Shown here: in pieces, positions 27,735 through 36,136 of the stretch
How positions within the stretch are numbered: position 1 is the stretch's first letter
Layout: each line of letters begins with the position of its first letter
Origin: SHVO01 sp041905795
GTDB taxonomy: Bacteria; Pseudomonadota; Alphaproteobacteria; Rhodospirillales; Rhodospirillaceae
Assembly (NCBI GenBank): GCA_041905795.1
Contig: JAYRKL010000001.1
Coordinates: 1-64,000 of the forward strand
Reading direction: 5' to 3'
Length of the DNA: 64,000 nucleotides
Position numbers and translations under genes: made by a program
The notes under the pieces: generated by a model
Database searches by the model: none
Told to the model about the DNA's origin: nothing
The model's input: only the letters and a program-made list of their open reading frames with translations

Positions 27735-27753
27735 TGTGTGTATATTACCCACA
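27735..27753 (+). promoter_or_regulatory. Operator-like site B / -10 region of the dioxygenase-like gene
   Basis: TGTGTGTATATTACCCACA, one mismatch from a 7-bp-arm palindrome, matching sites A and C. It contains TATATT (27741-27746), a plausible -10; a start near 27753 would leave a leader of about 13 nt holding AGGAG (27755-27759) before ATG 27766. Confidence 0.55.
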
Positions 27754-27765
27754 TAGGAGCTATTC

Positions 27766-28701
27766 ATGAATACCTTCACCAACCATCACGCCGGCCTGTT
27801 CCAGGATGCCGCGCTCATGCGGACCCACATTCGCCGCCGCCGGATGCTGGCGCTGCTGGCGGGCGGCGGCACCGCGGCGCTGCTCGCCGGCTGCGGCGGC
27901 ACCGACGGCACGGGCACGAGTTCGACCGCCACAACAACGGCCACGACCGGCGGAAGCACGGGCGGTGGAACCACCGGCGGCGCATCCCCTCCCGGTGGAA
28001 CAGCTGGCGGCACCACCACCAACCCCGGCAATCAAGGCAACGCCACCTGCATCGCCGATCCGACGGAGACCAACGGCCCCTACCCCGCCGACGGCACCAA
28101 CTCGGCGCAGGGCTCCATCGTCAACGTCCTGTCCGCCAGCGGCATCGTGCGCAGCGACATCCGTTCCAGCATCGGCATCTCGACGAACACCGCGCCGGGC
28201 GTGCCGCTCACACTCACCATCACCCTGGTCAACAGCAACGCGGCCTGCGCGCCGCTGGCGGGATATGCCATCTACATCTGGCACTGCGACCGCGAGGGCA
28301 ACTACTCGCTCTATGACCTGCCGGGCGAGAATTTCCTGCGCGGCGTGCAGCAGACCGACGCCAACGGCCGGGTGACGTTCACCACGATCTATCCCGGCAC
28401 CTACTCCGGCCGTTATCCGCATATCCATTTCGAGGTCTATCCCAGCCTGGCGTCGGCGACCAGCGCCCAGAACGCCCGCCTCACCTCGCAGTTCGCCATG
28501 CCGCGCAGCGTGACCGAATCCCTGTACGCCGCGTCCTCGCTCTACACCTCCAGCATCTCGCGCCTGGCGCAGATCACCACCGCCAGCGACAACGTGTTCG
28601 GCGACAACACCGCCGAGCAGATCGCCATGCAGACGCCAACCGTCACCGGCAGCGTCAGCGCCGGTTACACCGGCACGGTCACCGTCGGCCTCCTCGCATA
28701 G
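27766..28701 (+). CDS. Intradiol ring-cleavage dioxygenase-like lipoprotein
   Basis: 311 residues. N-terminal twin-arginine-like RRRRMLALL and lipobox LAGC (Cys43) indicate export and lipid anchoring, possibly by Tat. A Thr/Gly/Ser-rich linker (about residues 45-92) precedes a domain with the intradiol dioxygenase landmarks ETNGPYPADG, GYAIYIWHCDREGNYSLY and RYPHIHFEVY; the Tyr and His residues of these motifs are the non-heme Fe(III) ligands in catechol dioxygenases. Exported relatives exist in many soil bacteria, with unclear substrates. Lies alone between the DUF5666 gene and the convergent macB, with its own operator-like site. Confidence 0.82.
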   Translation: MNTFTNHHAGLFQDAALMRTHIRRRRMLALLAGGGTAALLAGCGGTDGTGTSSTATTTATTGGSTGGGTTGGASPPGGTAGGTTTNPGNQGNATCIADPTETNGPYPADGTNSAQGSIVNVLSASGIVRSDIRSSIGISTNTAPGVPLTLTITLVNSNAACAPLAGYAIYIWHCDREGNYSLYDLPGENFLRGVQQTDANGRVTFTTIYPGTYSGRYPHIHFEVYPSLASATSAQNARLTSQFAMPRSVTESLYAASSLYTSSISRLAQITTASDNVFGDNTAEQIAMQTPTVTGSVSAGYTGTVTVGLLA

Positions 28702-28719
28702 CCGGCGCAACCGTTAGTT

Positions 28720-30714
28720 CTACGGGGCGCCGAGGGCGGTCAATGGATCCAGGGTGGCGGCCTTGCACGCGGGCAGGTAGCCGAACAGCAGGCCGGTGGC
28801 GAAGGCGCAGGAGAACGCCAGCGCCACCGGCCCCACCGTGTATTCAACCGGCTTGCCGAAATAGGAGAAGGTCCAGGTCGTCGCCAGGCCGAGGATCACG
28901 CCCGCCACTCCCCCGGCGGCGCAGACCACCAACGCCTCGGTGTTGAATTGCAGGAGAATGTTGAGTTTGCGGGCGCCGGTCGCCATGCGGATGCCGATCT
29001 CGCGGGTGCGCTCGGTCACGCTCACCAGCATGATGTTCATCACCCCGATGCCGCCGACGAGCAGCGAGATCGCGGCGATCGAGCCGAGTAGGATGGTGAA
29101 TGTGTTCTGGGTCTCGGACGCGGCCTCAAGTACGGACACCATGTTGCGGATGCGGAAATCCGCGCTCTTGTGACGCGCGGTCAACAGCGCGGCAATTGCC
29201 GCCTGCGTGGCGTCGATCTTGTCCACATCCTTCACCGCGACGGTGATGGAGCGCGCGTAGCGCTGGCCGTAGATACGCTGCGCGCCGGTGGTGATGGGCG
29301 TGAACAGCACGTCGTCGGCGTCGTTATTGCCGTTGGCGCCCTTGACCGCCATGACGCCGATGACCTGGAACGGGTTGTTGTTGACGAGGATGTATTTGCC
29401 GATCGGGTCCTCGCCTTCGGTGAACAGGGCCTCGGCCACGGTCTGTCCGAGCACCACGACCGGGGCGTAATCCTTGACGTCGTCGGCGGTGAAGAATGAA
29501 CCGGCGGCCACCGCCCAATCGCGGGCGTGGATATAGTCCTGGGTGGTGCCGTCGACCTCGGTGCCGTAGTCATTCTTGCCGTAACGCACCGTGACGTTGC
29601 TGGGAAACTCCGGCACCGCCTGGCCCACGTTCGGCAATTCGGCGATGGCCTCGGCGTCCTGGGGGACGAGCGTGGCACGCAGGCCGCCTTCGAGGCGCTG
29701 GTTCGGCGGCGCGCGGATCAGCAGGAGATTCGTGCCCATGGCGGAGATCCGGTGCAACACCTCCTGTTTGGCGCCGTTGCCGATCGCGAGCATCGCCACC
29801 ACCGACGCCACGCCGATGATGATGCCGAGGAGCGTCAGGAGCGTCCGCAGCACATTTCCGGCGAGCGAGCGGAACGCCATTTTCCCGGCTTCCATCATGT
29901 CGAAAGCGGACACAAGCCGCAGCGCGGCGGGCGGCGCCGTGGCGGCGCGCGCTTGAGGATCGTGGGCCTGAAAACCGGGTTTGTCCGGTCCGGTATCCGA
30001 CACGATCACGCCGTCCTTCATCTCCACCACGCGCCGCGCATGCCGCGCGATCTTGAGGTCGTGGGTGATGATCAGGACGGTGTGGCCCCGGGCGTTGAGA
30101 TCGCCCAGCAGGCGCATGACGTCGTCGCCGCTCTTGCTGTCCAAGGCCCCGGTCGGCTCGTCCGCCAGGATGACCTTGGCGCCGTTGATCAAGGCGCGGG
30201 CGATCGATACCCGCTGCTGCTGTCCGCCGGAAAGCTGGTTGGGGCGGCAGTGAAGGCGCTCGCCCAATCCCAGGGCCGTCAGGATCTCGGCCGCACGGGC
30301 GGTGCGGCGGCCGGGGGACAGGCCGGCGTAGACGGCGGGCATTTCCACGTTCTCGGCGGCGGTAGAGCCCGGCAGCAGATTGTACTGCTGGAAGATGAAG
30401 CCGAAGGCGCCGCGGCGCAGCAGGGCCCGTTGGTCGGCATCCAGCCCCGCCACCTCCTCGCCCGCGAAACGATAGCTGCCGGAGGTCGGCCGGTCGAGGC
30501 AGCCGAGCAGGTTCATCAGCGTGGATTTGCCGGAGCCCGAGGCGCCGACGATGGCGACGAATTCGCCGGGATGGATGTCGAGCGACACGCCGTGCAGCAC
30601 CGGCACCGGCAGTTCGCCGTTGATGAAGGTCTTGGTGAGGTCGCGCAAGGAGATGATCGGCGCATCCGGTATTCCGGCGGACGGGTTAGAGCTGGTCTCC
30701 GTCGGAGACGTCAT
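28720..30714 (-). CDS. macB: MacB-type ABC transporter (ATPase plus permease)
   Basis: 664 residues. The N-terminal ATPase has Walker A GASGSGKST (about residue 56), signature LSGGQQQR and Walker B VILADEPTGALD. The C-terminal half has a first helix (about residue 285), a large periplasmic domain, and the FtsX-like end with three helices. MacB works as a mechanotransmitter that drives export of substrates from the periplasm through MacA and an outer-membrane channel. Its ATG overlaps the macA stop. Last gene of the CotH-DUF4956-VTC-MacA-MacB operon, which suggests the exported or displaced substrate is linked to that pathway. Confidence 0.93.
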   Translation of the reverse strand: MTSPTETSSNPSAGIPDAPIISLRDLTKTFINGELPVPVLHGVSLDIHPGEFVAIVGASGSGKSTLMNLLGCLDRPTSGSYRFAGEEVAGLDADQRALLRRGAFGFIFQQYNLLPGSTAAENVEMPAVYAGLSPGRRTARAAEILTALGLGERLHCRPNQLSGGQQQRVSIARALINGAKVILADEPTGALDSKSGDDVMRLLGDLNARGHTVLIITHDLKIARHARRVVEMKDGVIVSDTGPDKPGFQAHDPQARAATAPPAALRLVSAFDMMEAGKMAFRSLAGNVLRTLLTLLGIIIGVASVVAMLAIGNGAKQEVLHRISAMGTNLLLIRAPPNQRLEGGLRATLVPQDAEAIAELPNVGQAVPEFPSNVTVRYGKNDYGTEVDGTTQDYIHARDWAVAAGSFFTADDVKDYAPVVVLGQTVAEALFTEGEDPIGKYILVNNNPFQVIGVMAVKGANGNNDADDVLFTPITTGAQRIYGQRYARSITVAVKDVDKIDATQAAIAALLTARHKSADFRIRNMVSVLEAASETQNTFTILLGSIAAISLLVGGIGVMNIMLVSVTERTREIGIRMATGARKLNILLQFNTEALVVCAAGGVAGVILGLATTWTFSYFGKPVEYTVGPVALAFSCAFATGLLFGYLPACKAATLDPLTALGAP

Positions 30715-31952
30715 TTGCCGCGGCCGCCCTTGCCGCCCGTCTTCTGGCCGGGCTGGCCGGAGGACGGCGCGGTCTGCCGCGGCGGCGCCGCGCCGCCGGC
30801 GGCCGTGCCCAGCACCACCTGATCGCCTTCCTTGAGGCCGGATTTAATCTCCGCCACCAGCCGGTTCATGATGCCGACCTTGACGGCGCGCTTTACCGGC
30901 TTTCCGTTCTCGAGGACATGGACGCTGTACCCGCTGCGCCCCGATGTCTGCAGCGCGGACATCGAAACCAGCGGCACGCCGGCGGCCTGGGCGGCGACGA
31001 AATACACCTGCGCGCTCATTTGGGTCATGAGGTCGCCGTCGGGGTTCTCCACGTCGAACAGGCAGTTGTAGAGCACGACATTGTTGACCACGTCGGGCGT
31101 GGGGATGATCTTGCGCAACACGCCGTAGCGGCGCTTGTCGGAGACGCCCAGCGTCGTGAAGTAGGCCGGCATGCCGATCTTCAACTTCGGCACATCGGCC
31201 TCCGACACTCTCGCCCACACCGTCATGGTGTCGAGATCGGCGATGCGCAACACCAGCGGCGCGGTCTGGTTGGCGTTCAATGTCTGACCCTGCTTGGCGA
31301 TGAGATTGACCACCGTTCCGGCCATCGGCGCGTAGATCTTGGTATAGCCGAGACTGGCGGTGTCCGCCTTCAAGGTGGATTCGGTCTGCTTGATCTGCGC
31401 TTCCAGGGCCGCCACCTGCGCGGTCGCGACGCTGAGGGCCGCCTCGGCGCTATCGAAGGCGTCCCGGCTGGTGGCGTTTTGTTTCAAAAGTTCCCGATGA
31501 CGGCCGAATTGCAGCTCGGCCAGAGCGCGCTCGGCGCGGCGCTGGGCGGCCTGGGCGCGGAGATTGAGCAGCTGCGCTTCATCGCCCGCCACGCGGGCCT
31601 GGTAGATCGTCGGATCGATTTCGGCCAGCAACTGGCGCTCCGCCACCGCGGCGCCGTAGTCGACATGAAGCGCCTTGAGCTGCCCCGACACCTGCGTTCC
31701 GACGTCCACGAACTGAAGCGGCTGCAGGGTGCCGAGCGCGGTCACCGCATCTTCGACGTCTCCCAAGGTAACGGCCTGGGTCAGGTAGGCATCCCCGCCG
31801 GCATCGCGCCCGAACAGCCACCCGCCGCCGGCGACGCCCCCGAGGATCACGGCTGCTGCCGCAATCATGAGCCTCCCGCGGAGGGGCCGGCGCGCAGGCG
31901 CAAGCCGCGGAGCGGTCGGGGCCGCGGGCGATATGGGGGCGGATTCGAACAT
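30711..31952 (-). CDS. macA: MacA-type periplasmic adaptor
   Basis: 413 residues. One N-terminal membrane helix (LMIAAAAVILGGVAGGGWLF), lipoyl half FVDVGTQVSGQLKALHVDYGAAV, a helical hairpin at about residues 120-190, and YTKIYAPMAGTVVNLIAKQGQTLNA. The C-terminal tail is Gly/Lys-rich. Partner of the MacB encoded next (4-bp overlap). Its ATG shares one base with the VTC gene stop. No outer-membrane channel gene is in this operon. Confidence 0.92.
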   Translation of the reverse strand: MFESAPISPAAPTAPRLAPARRPLRGRLMIAAAAVILGGVAGGGWLFGRDAGGDAYLTQAVTLGDVEDAVTALGTLQPLQFVDVGTQVSGQLKALHVDYGAAVAERQLLAEIDPTIYQARVAGDEAQLLNLRAQAAQRRAERALAELQFGRHRELLKQNATSRDAFDSAEAALSVATAQVAALEAQIKQTESTLKADTASLGYTKIYAPMAGTVVNLIAKQGQTLNANQTAPLVLRIADLDTMTVWARVSEADVPKLKIGMPAYFTTLGVSDKRRYGVLRKIIPTPDVVNNVVLYNCLFDVENPDGDLMTQMSAQVYFVAAQAAGVPLVSMSALQTSGRSGYSVHVLENGKPVKRAVKVGIMNRLVAEIKSGLKEGDQVVLGTAAGGAAPPRQTAPSSGQPGQKTGGKGGRGK

Positions 31953-32755
31953 CAGCTCGACGGCGCGGCCGCCGCTACGTTCAGCTTGCGCATCACCGGG
32001 CGAAAATTGTTGTATCTTTCGCCCCGCCCGAGCGCCACCAGGCCGATGCAGTATTTTGAACAGCGCGATACCGGGTGCTGATGCAGGCGCCGCAAGGTCT
32101 GATCCGCGATCGCGTTGCCGTTGCCCGACTTGGTCTCGAGGATGACCTTGCCCGAATCGACGGCGTAGATATCCGATCCCGCCGCGAATACAAGATTCCT
32201 GTCGATGGTGATGCGGGCGCCGCCGTGCTTGGCGACCAGCGAGATCCTGCTGTAGTTGACGCCGATCGAGGGCTTCAACTCGGCCTGCAGCTGACGGCCG
32301 TAGACGTCGAAATACGTCCGGCCGATATACGCGCGGGCACCATCGTCCAAAGCCGCGAAGTTCTCGGCAAGGTGGGCGATGCGGATTTTGAGCGTGCGGC
32401 CGCGCGGCCCCTTCAGCTTCATCTCGAGATAATATTGGTCGGCGTCGACATAGTGGCGCGTACGGACCTTGAAGCGGATCCGCCGGCCCATGTGATGATC
32501 GTAGTAGCTGCTGTAGTCATCGTCGTCGAAATAGCGGGAACGGTACTGAAACGACGTCCTGCCCTCGATCTTCAGCACATCAAAGTGCCGGCGCCACTCG
32601 TCGAGCGCCTCTTCGAGCAGCGGGGCCTGGATGATGTACTTCCGGTCCTGGCGCTCCATCTGCGCGGCCCGCGCGTTGAGCTGCGCCAGGGTGATGTCGG
32701 CGAAACCCCGCAAGCCCGGCGCGGTTCCCTCGTCCTGTGGAGGCGCGGCGTTCAC
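31952..32755 (-). CDS. VTC-domain polyphosphate polymerase
   Basis: 267 residues. VTC domain of the type that makes inorganic polyphosphate from ATP in a basic tunnel. Lines of basic and acidic residues typical of the tunnel are seen: ERQDRKYII, FQYRSRYFDDDD, GRRIRFKVRTRHYV, YYLEMKLKGPRGRTLKIR, ARITIDRNL and VILETKSGNG. No membrane segment. The start is GTG at 32755, overlapping the DUF4956 stop. VTC domains adjacent to DUF4956 and CotH proteins recur in bacteria, and polymerase activity is expected from the family, not shown here. Confidence 0.85.
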   Translation of the reverse strand: MNAAPPQDEGTAPGLRGFADITLAQLNARAAQMERQDRKYIIQAPLLEEALDEWRRHFDVLKIEGRTSFQYRSRYFDDDDYSSYYDHHMGRRIRFKVRTRHYVDADQYYLEMKLKGPRGRTLKIRIAHLAENFAALDDGARAYIGRTYFDVYGRQLQAELKPSIGVNYSRISLVAKHGGARITIDRNLVFAAGSDIYAVDSGKVILETKSGNGNAIADQTLRRLHQHPVSRCSKYCIGLVALGRGERYNNFRPVMRKLNVAAAAPSS

Positions 32756-33441
32756 GGAGATGTCTCCAGCTCCGGCGTGCCTTCGGATTTGCCGCGAAGC
32801 GTGGCCAGCCACGGCGACGACGTTCGCGTTGAGGATGCGTCCGGCTTTGGCCCGCCCTCGCGCTTTCTGTAGAACACGTTCAACCGCGCCAGTTCGTTGA
32901 TGTAGTCCATCGACGCCACCTGGAACGACATGACCTCGACGCTCAGCCGCTGGGAAAGGATTTGACGCATCGCCGCCGGGTCCGACAAGGCGTTGCCGTC
33001 GATTCTGTCGAGGGTAACGCCGACCCTGTAGACCGACCGGAGCATCTTGGGGTGGTCGATCACATAGGCGCTGAAGAGCAGCAGCGCGACGATCAGCGCA
33101 ACGAAGGGGTAGGCGGTCCCCTGGATCGAACAAATCACCGCGATCGACACGCTGCCGAAAAGGTAGCTGATCTCGATTTTGCTGATCTGCTCCGAGCGTA
33201 TGGTGAACAGCGCCAGGATCGCGAACAGCCCGAAGCCGGCGGCGATTCCGAACTGGACGACGGCCAGCACGGTGAGCACCAGGAAGATGAAGATGTTGAA
33301 CATCGCCGCCGCGATGACAAGCTCCTTGTCGCGGTAGCGCCGGTAGTAAAGGCCGAAGACCAGCGCGGTCATGGCCACGACATCGATGAGGAAGCGGACG
33401 ACCAGCCCATTGATGAGGGCAGCATCAAGCTGTTGCGCCAT
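32752..33441 (-). CDS. DUF4956 membrane protein
   Basis: 229 residues. About four hydrophobic helices in the first 130 residues (for example FLIDVVAMTALVFGLYY, MFNIFIFLVLTVLAVVQFGI, GFGLFAILALFTI, FVALIVALLLFSAYVI), then a soluble C-terminal domain (YRVGVTLDRIDGNALSDP, SVEVMSFQVASMDYINELARLNVFY). The segment FAILALFTIRSEQISKIEISYLF is the DUF4956 signature as I know it. Function unknown; it regularly accompanies VTC polymerases and may anchor the enzyme or move its product. The operon order is CotH, DUF4956, VTC. Confidence 0.87.
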   Translation of the reverse strand: MAQQLDAALINGLVVRFLIDVVAMTALVFGLYYRRYRDKELVIAAAMFNIFIFLVLTVLAVVQFGIAAGFGLFAILALFTIRSEQISKIEISYLFGSVSIAVICSIQGTAYPFVALIVALLLFSAYVIDHPKMLRSVYRVGVTLDRIDGNALSDPAAMRQILSQRLSVEVMSFQVASMDYINELARLNVFYRKREGGPKPDASSTRTSSPWLATLRGKSEGTPELETSP

Positions 33442-33453
33442 CTGACACCCCCC

Positions 33454-35148
33454 TCAGGTCGCGGCGAAAGCCAGCGCCGCGCTGTTGCGCGTGCCGATAT
33501 GGTTTTTCAGGGTGTTGACGGCGGTCGTGAACGTCGAGGCCGAGGTATAGGTGTAGTTCGTGCGCTCGGCGGCGACCGCCTCGGCCAGCAGGGTTTGGAA
33601 GGCCTCGATCCTGGGGTTCACCGCAGCGGTATTGAACACCGTGGTGGCGAAGGCCTTCACCTTGGTCTTGTATTCGGCGAAGTACGCCGGCGTCTTGGCG
33701 ACATAGTACAGCAGCGGCCAGGTGATGCCGATGTTGGCCAGGGCGAAATCCTGGGCGCGCGTGGCGACCAGGGCCTCGTTGTTGTCCCAGGGAATCCAGG
33801 TCAGGCGTCCGCCGTCGGTGGCGTCGGCATAGAGATAGTAGTTGTGGGCCATGCTGCCGTAGACGTCCCAATTCACCATCACGGTGTTGGCGGCCAGCCA
33901 GCTGATGAAGGCCGGCATGTCGAACACCTTCTCCAGTGCCGCGCGCCATGCCGTCAGATTGCTGGCGTAGGTGGCCGTGTCGTTGAGGGCATCGTAGAGC
34001 GCCTTGACGTCGGCATAAGTGGCGTTGTCCTCGTTGGTCTTGAGGTAGAATTCCTCGGTGTCGTAGGTGCCGGCCGCGAACGACGCCGCGTTGCCTTCCG
34101 GCTTGTAGAGATTGCCGGAGTCGTTGCCGAATTGGAATTTGATCAGGGTGTCCTCGACATCCTCGATCAGGCTATAGAGGCCGAAATACTGCGGCCCGGT
34201 GCCGTCGCCGACGTCGATATAGAGTTTGTAGAACCCGACATTGCTGCAGGGGACACCGAACTTCCGGAACATGTCCGAGACCAGGGCTTCGTGCATCTCG
34301 GTCTCGTCATGGAAGTTGGTCTTCAAGTGCAGGGTCTTGAAGCCGTAGAACCTTTGTCCGGCGATGAGCGGATACTTCTCCTCGAACTCGTTGAATTTGA
34401 GCTTGAAGGGAATCTTGGAATTGGCGCCGTACAGGCTGGAATTACCCTTGAAGCGGATGCCGACCTTGTACCACTCGACGCCGTTGTAGAAGACCTCGCA
34501 CGGAACGGTGATGGGATCGACGCCGCCGCCAAAGTCGATCGCGCCGCCGCCGCCGATGCCACCGCCAGCGATCCCGCCGGCAGCCCCGCCGTCGGGCAGC
34601 ACGCCGCCGCCCGGCAGAGCGCCGCCGTTGCCTGGGTTGAAGCCGCCGCCGGGCACGACGCCGTCCGGAAGCACCTGGCCGCCGCCGATCGCTCCGCCGT
34701 TACCGCCGCCAAGTCCACCGCCCACTCCTCCACCAAGTCCGCCGCCGTTATTGGATTTGAGCGTGGCCAGGTCGGCGAGCATCACTTGCCAGTTGGCGTT
34801 CTCGATCACGATGTCGAGGCGCTGGACCGTGTCCGTCCGGAACAGCTTGGGCAGGTTGGCCAAGGTCGCAGCGCTCTTCAGCTTGCTGTGCGTATCGGCC
34901 GTCCAGGCCGGAACGGCGCTCAACGGCGAGTACAGCACCTCACCCGCCGCGGGCGTGGCCGGCGTCGTTGGCGTGGTTGGCGTCGTCGGTGTGGTCGGCG
35001 TGCTCGGGGTCGTGGTGCCGGCGGTGGTCTGCGTGCTCTCGCCGCCGGTCTCGCCGCTGCAGGCGGCAATGCCGAGAAGCATTCCGCTGGTGGACAGGAA
35101 GCGCAGCGCCGACCGGCGATTGATGCGGCTGAAGTGCGTGTCGTTCAT
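33454..35148 (-). CDS. CotH-like protein kinase lipoprotein with glycine-rich insertion
   Basis: 564 residues. Exported lipoprotein: RR at 11-12 and lipobox IAAC (Cys30). A repeated TPTTPTTP linker (about 42-68) follows. The kinase domain is interrupted early by a 60-residue Gly-rich insertion (GGGLGGGVGGGLGGGNGG and on, about 135-200). Core motifs are WYKVGIRFKGNSSL, FKLKFNEF, RFYGFKTLHLKTN, and NYYLYADATDGGRLTWIPWDNNEAL. In the best-known CotH proteins the last motif is IPWDxD; here it is WDNNEA, which I think marks a subfamily. CotH of Bacillus phosphorylates spore coat proteins; the substrate here is unknown. First gene of the minus-strand operon. Confidence 0.88.
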   Translation of the reverse strand: MNDTHFSRINRRSALRFLSTSGMLLGIAACSGETGGESTQTTAGTTTPSTPTTPTTPTTPTTPATPAAGEVLYSPLSAVPAWTADTHSKLKSAATLANLPKLFRTDTVQRLDIVIENANWQVMLADLATLKSNNGGGLGGGVGGGLGGGNGGAIGGGQVLPDGVVPGGGFNPGNGGALPGGGVLPDGGAAGGIAGGGIGGGGAIDFGGGVDPITVPCEVFYNGVEWYKVGIRFKGNSSLYGANSKIPFKLKFNEFEEKYPLIAGQRFYGFKTLHLKTNFHDETEMHEALVSDMFRKFGVPCSNVGFYKLYIDVGDGTGPQYFGLYSLIEDVEDTLIKFQFGNDSGNLYKPEGNAASFAAGTYDTEEFYLKTNEDNATYADVKALYDALNDTATYASNLTAWRAALEKVFDMPAFISWLAANTVMVNWDVYGSMAHNYYLYADATDGGRLTWIPWDNNEALVATRAQDFALANIGITWPLLYYVAKTPAYFAEYKTKVKAFATTVFNTAAVNPRIEAFQTLLAEAVAAERTNYTYTSASTFTTAVNTLKNHIGTRNSAALAFAAT

Positions 35149-35544
35149 GGATGCGCCCCGAAAAACAAACTGAGTGAATGATCTCCCCTAGGACGTTGCC
35201 TGCGCCGGAATTCCTTCGCGAAAATTTCATCAAGCCGCAACAAACCGGATACGCGACAAACCCGCTTCACACAGCGGCAATGCGTCGCACCGCGCCGCCC
35301 TAAGCGGCGCGCGAACAGCAGACTTGCGCGTCGGCCGAGTGCACGAAGGCCGCGCGTTATTTTCCCGCAAGGGATTCCCCCGCGCCGTCCGTTCATCCAG
35401 ACAGTTACGTGGGCAGATGCCTGAATGTCGCACGCCGGGTGACTAGATTACATGGGTAATATACCCACACATTTATATTGCCCCGGAAGACGCGCCCCGA
35501 TAAGGCTTTTTCAGCTGATTCAAGCCCTCAACCGAAGGACCGAC
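35149..35544. other. Divergent intergenic region between CotH operon and virB2
   Basis: 396 bp holding the control regions of both operons. It contains operator-like site C at 35451-35469. Small open frames (35145-35396, 35230-35433 on the minus strand) have arginine-rich, unrelated translations and are not called. In-frame codons from ATG 35452 extend virB2 upstream but look like leader, not protein. Confidence 0.5.
35451..35469 (-). promoter_or_regulatory. Operator-like site C
   Basis: On the minus strand TGTGGGTATATTACCCATG, 18 of 21 positions shared with site B when extended by two bases. It contains TATATT on the minus strand and TAATAT on the plus strand, so it could control the CotH operon (about 300 bp downstream) or virB2 (76 bp downstream). 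Orientation by similarity to site B favours the minus strand. Confidence 0.55.
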
Positions 35545-35844
35545 ATGAACAAATCACTCACCTTCCCCGCGATGCTCGCGGCCGTTGCCGCGTTCAGTTC
35601 CGACGCGTGTGCCGCGGCAGACCCTGCTGGCTCCGGGCCGATCCTCGCCGCCCTGTCGTGGGTCCAGGGCACGCTTCTCGGCAACGCCGCCACCGCGGTG
35701 GCGGTGATCGCCGTCGCCATGGTCGGCTTCCTGATGCTGACGGGGCGCATGAACTGGCGCCTCGGCGCCACCGTGATCTTCGGCTGCTTCATCCTGTTCG
35801 GCGCCGCCACCATCGTCGCCGGCATCCGTACCGCCGCCGGTTGA
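35545..35844 (+). CDS. virB2: VirB2/TrbC-type pilin subunit of type IV secretion system
   Basis: 99 residues. Signal peptide to about ACAA (residue 24), then two hydrophobic helices (LLGNAATAVAVIAVAMVGFLMLTG and ATVIFGCFILFGAATIVAGI) separated by a short basic loop RMNWRLG, the standard VirB2 layout. Forms the pilus or surface fibre. ATG 35545 is preceded by GAAGGA; an earlier in-frame ATG at 35452 would destroy the signal peptide position. First gene of a seven-gene operon. Confidence 0.9.
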   Translation: MNKSLTFPAMLAAVAAFSSDACAAADPAGSGPILAALSWVQGTLLGNAATAVAVIAVAMVGFLMLTGRMNWRLGATVIFGCFILFGAATIVAGIRTAAG

Positions 35845-35851
35845 CCCGGCG

Positions 35852-36136
35852 ATGAGCGAACTCCACCGCACGCCGATCTTCCGCGCACTGACCCAGCCGC
35901 AGATGTTCGCGGGCGTGACCTACAGTTTTTTCATCATCAACGGCATCGTCACCACCGAGGCGTTCCTGGTCACGCACTCGTTCTGGGCGCTGGTGATCGC
36001 GGCGGCCGTTCACCTCGTCGGCTACATGGCCTGCCTCCGGGAGCCCAGGATCTTCGACCTCTGGCTGGCGCGGGTCAGCAAATGCCCCCGCGTGCGCAAT
36101 TGGCGCCGGTGGCGCTGCAACAGCTATTCACCGTGA
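35852..36136 (+). CDS. virB3: VirB3 membrane protein
   Basis: 94 residues. N-terminal LHRTPIFRALTQPQMFAGV is the VirB3 signature (RAxTRPxMxxGV), followed by two hydrophobic helices (FFIINGIVTTEAFLV and WALVIAAAVHLVGYMACL). Associates with VirB4 at the inner membrane. Its stop overlaps the virB4 GTG as GTGA. Confidence 0.92.
   Translation: MSELHRTPIFRALTQPQMFAGVTYSFFIINGIVTTEAFLVTHSFWALVIAAAVHLVGYMACLREPRIFDLWLARVSKCPRVRNWRRWRCNSYSP

Noticed and set aside
31940..31950. GATTCGAAC, like a tRNA T-loop
   Set aside because: It lies at the macA start codon, with no cloverleaf around it.
34920..35040. Repeated GGCGTGGTTGGCGTCGT-like units that could suggest a CRISPR or tandem array
   Set aside because: They are codon repeats for the TPTTP linker of the CotH-like lipoprotein, without spacers.
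35452..35544. Upstream in-frame start that would lengthen virB2
   Set aside because: It would place 31 polar residues before a clear signal peptide and begins inside the operator-like palindrome.
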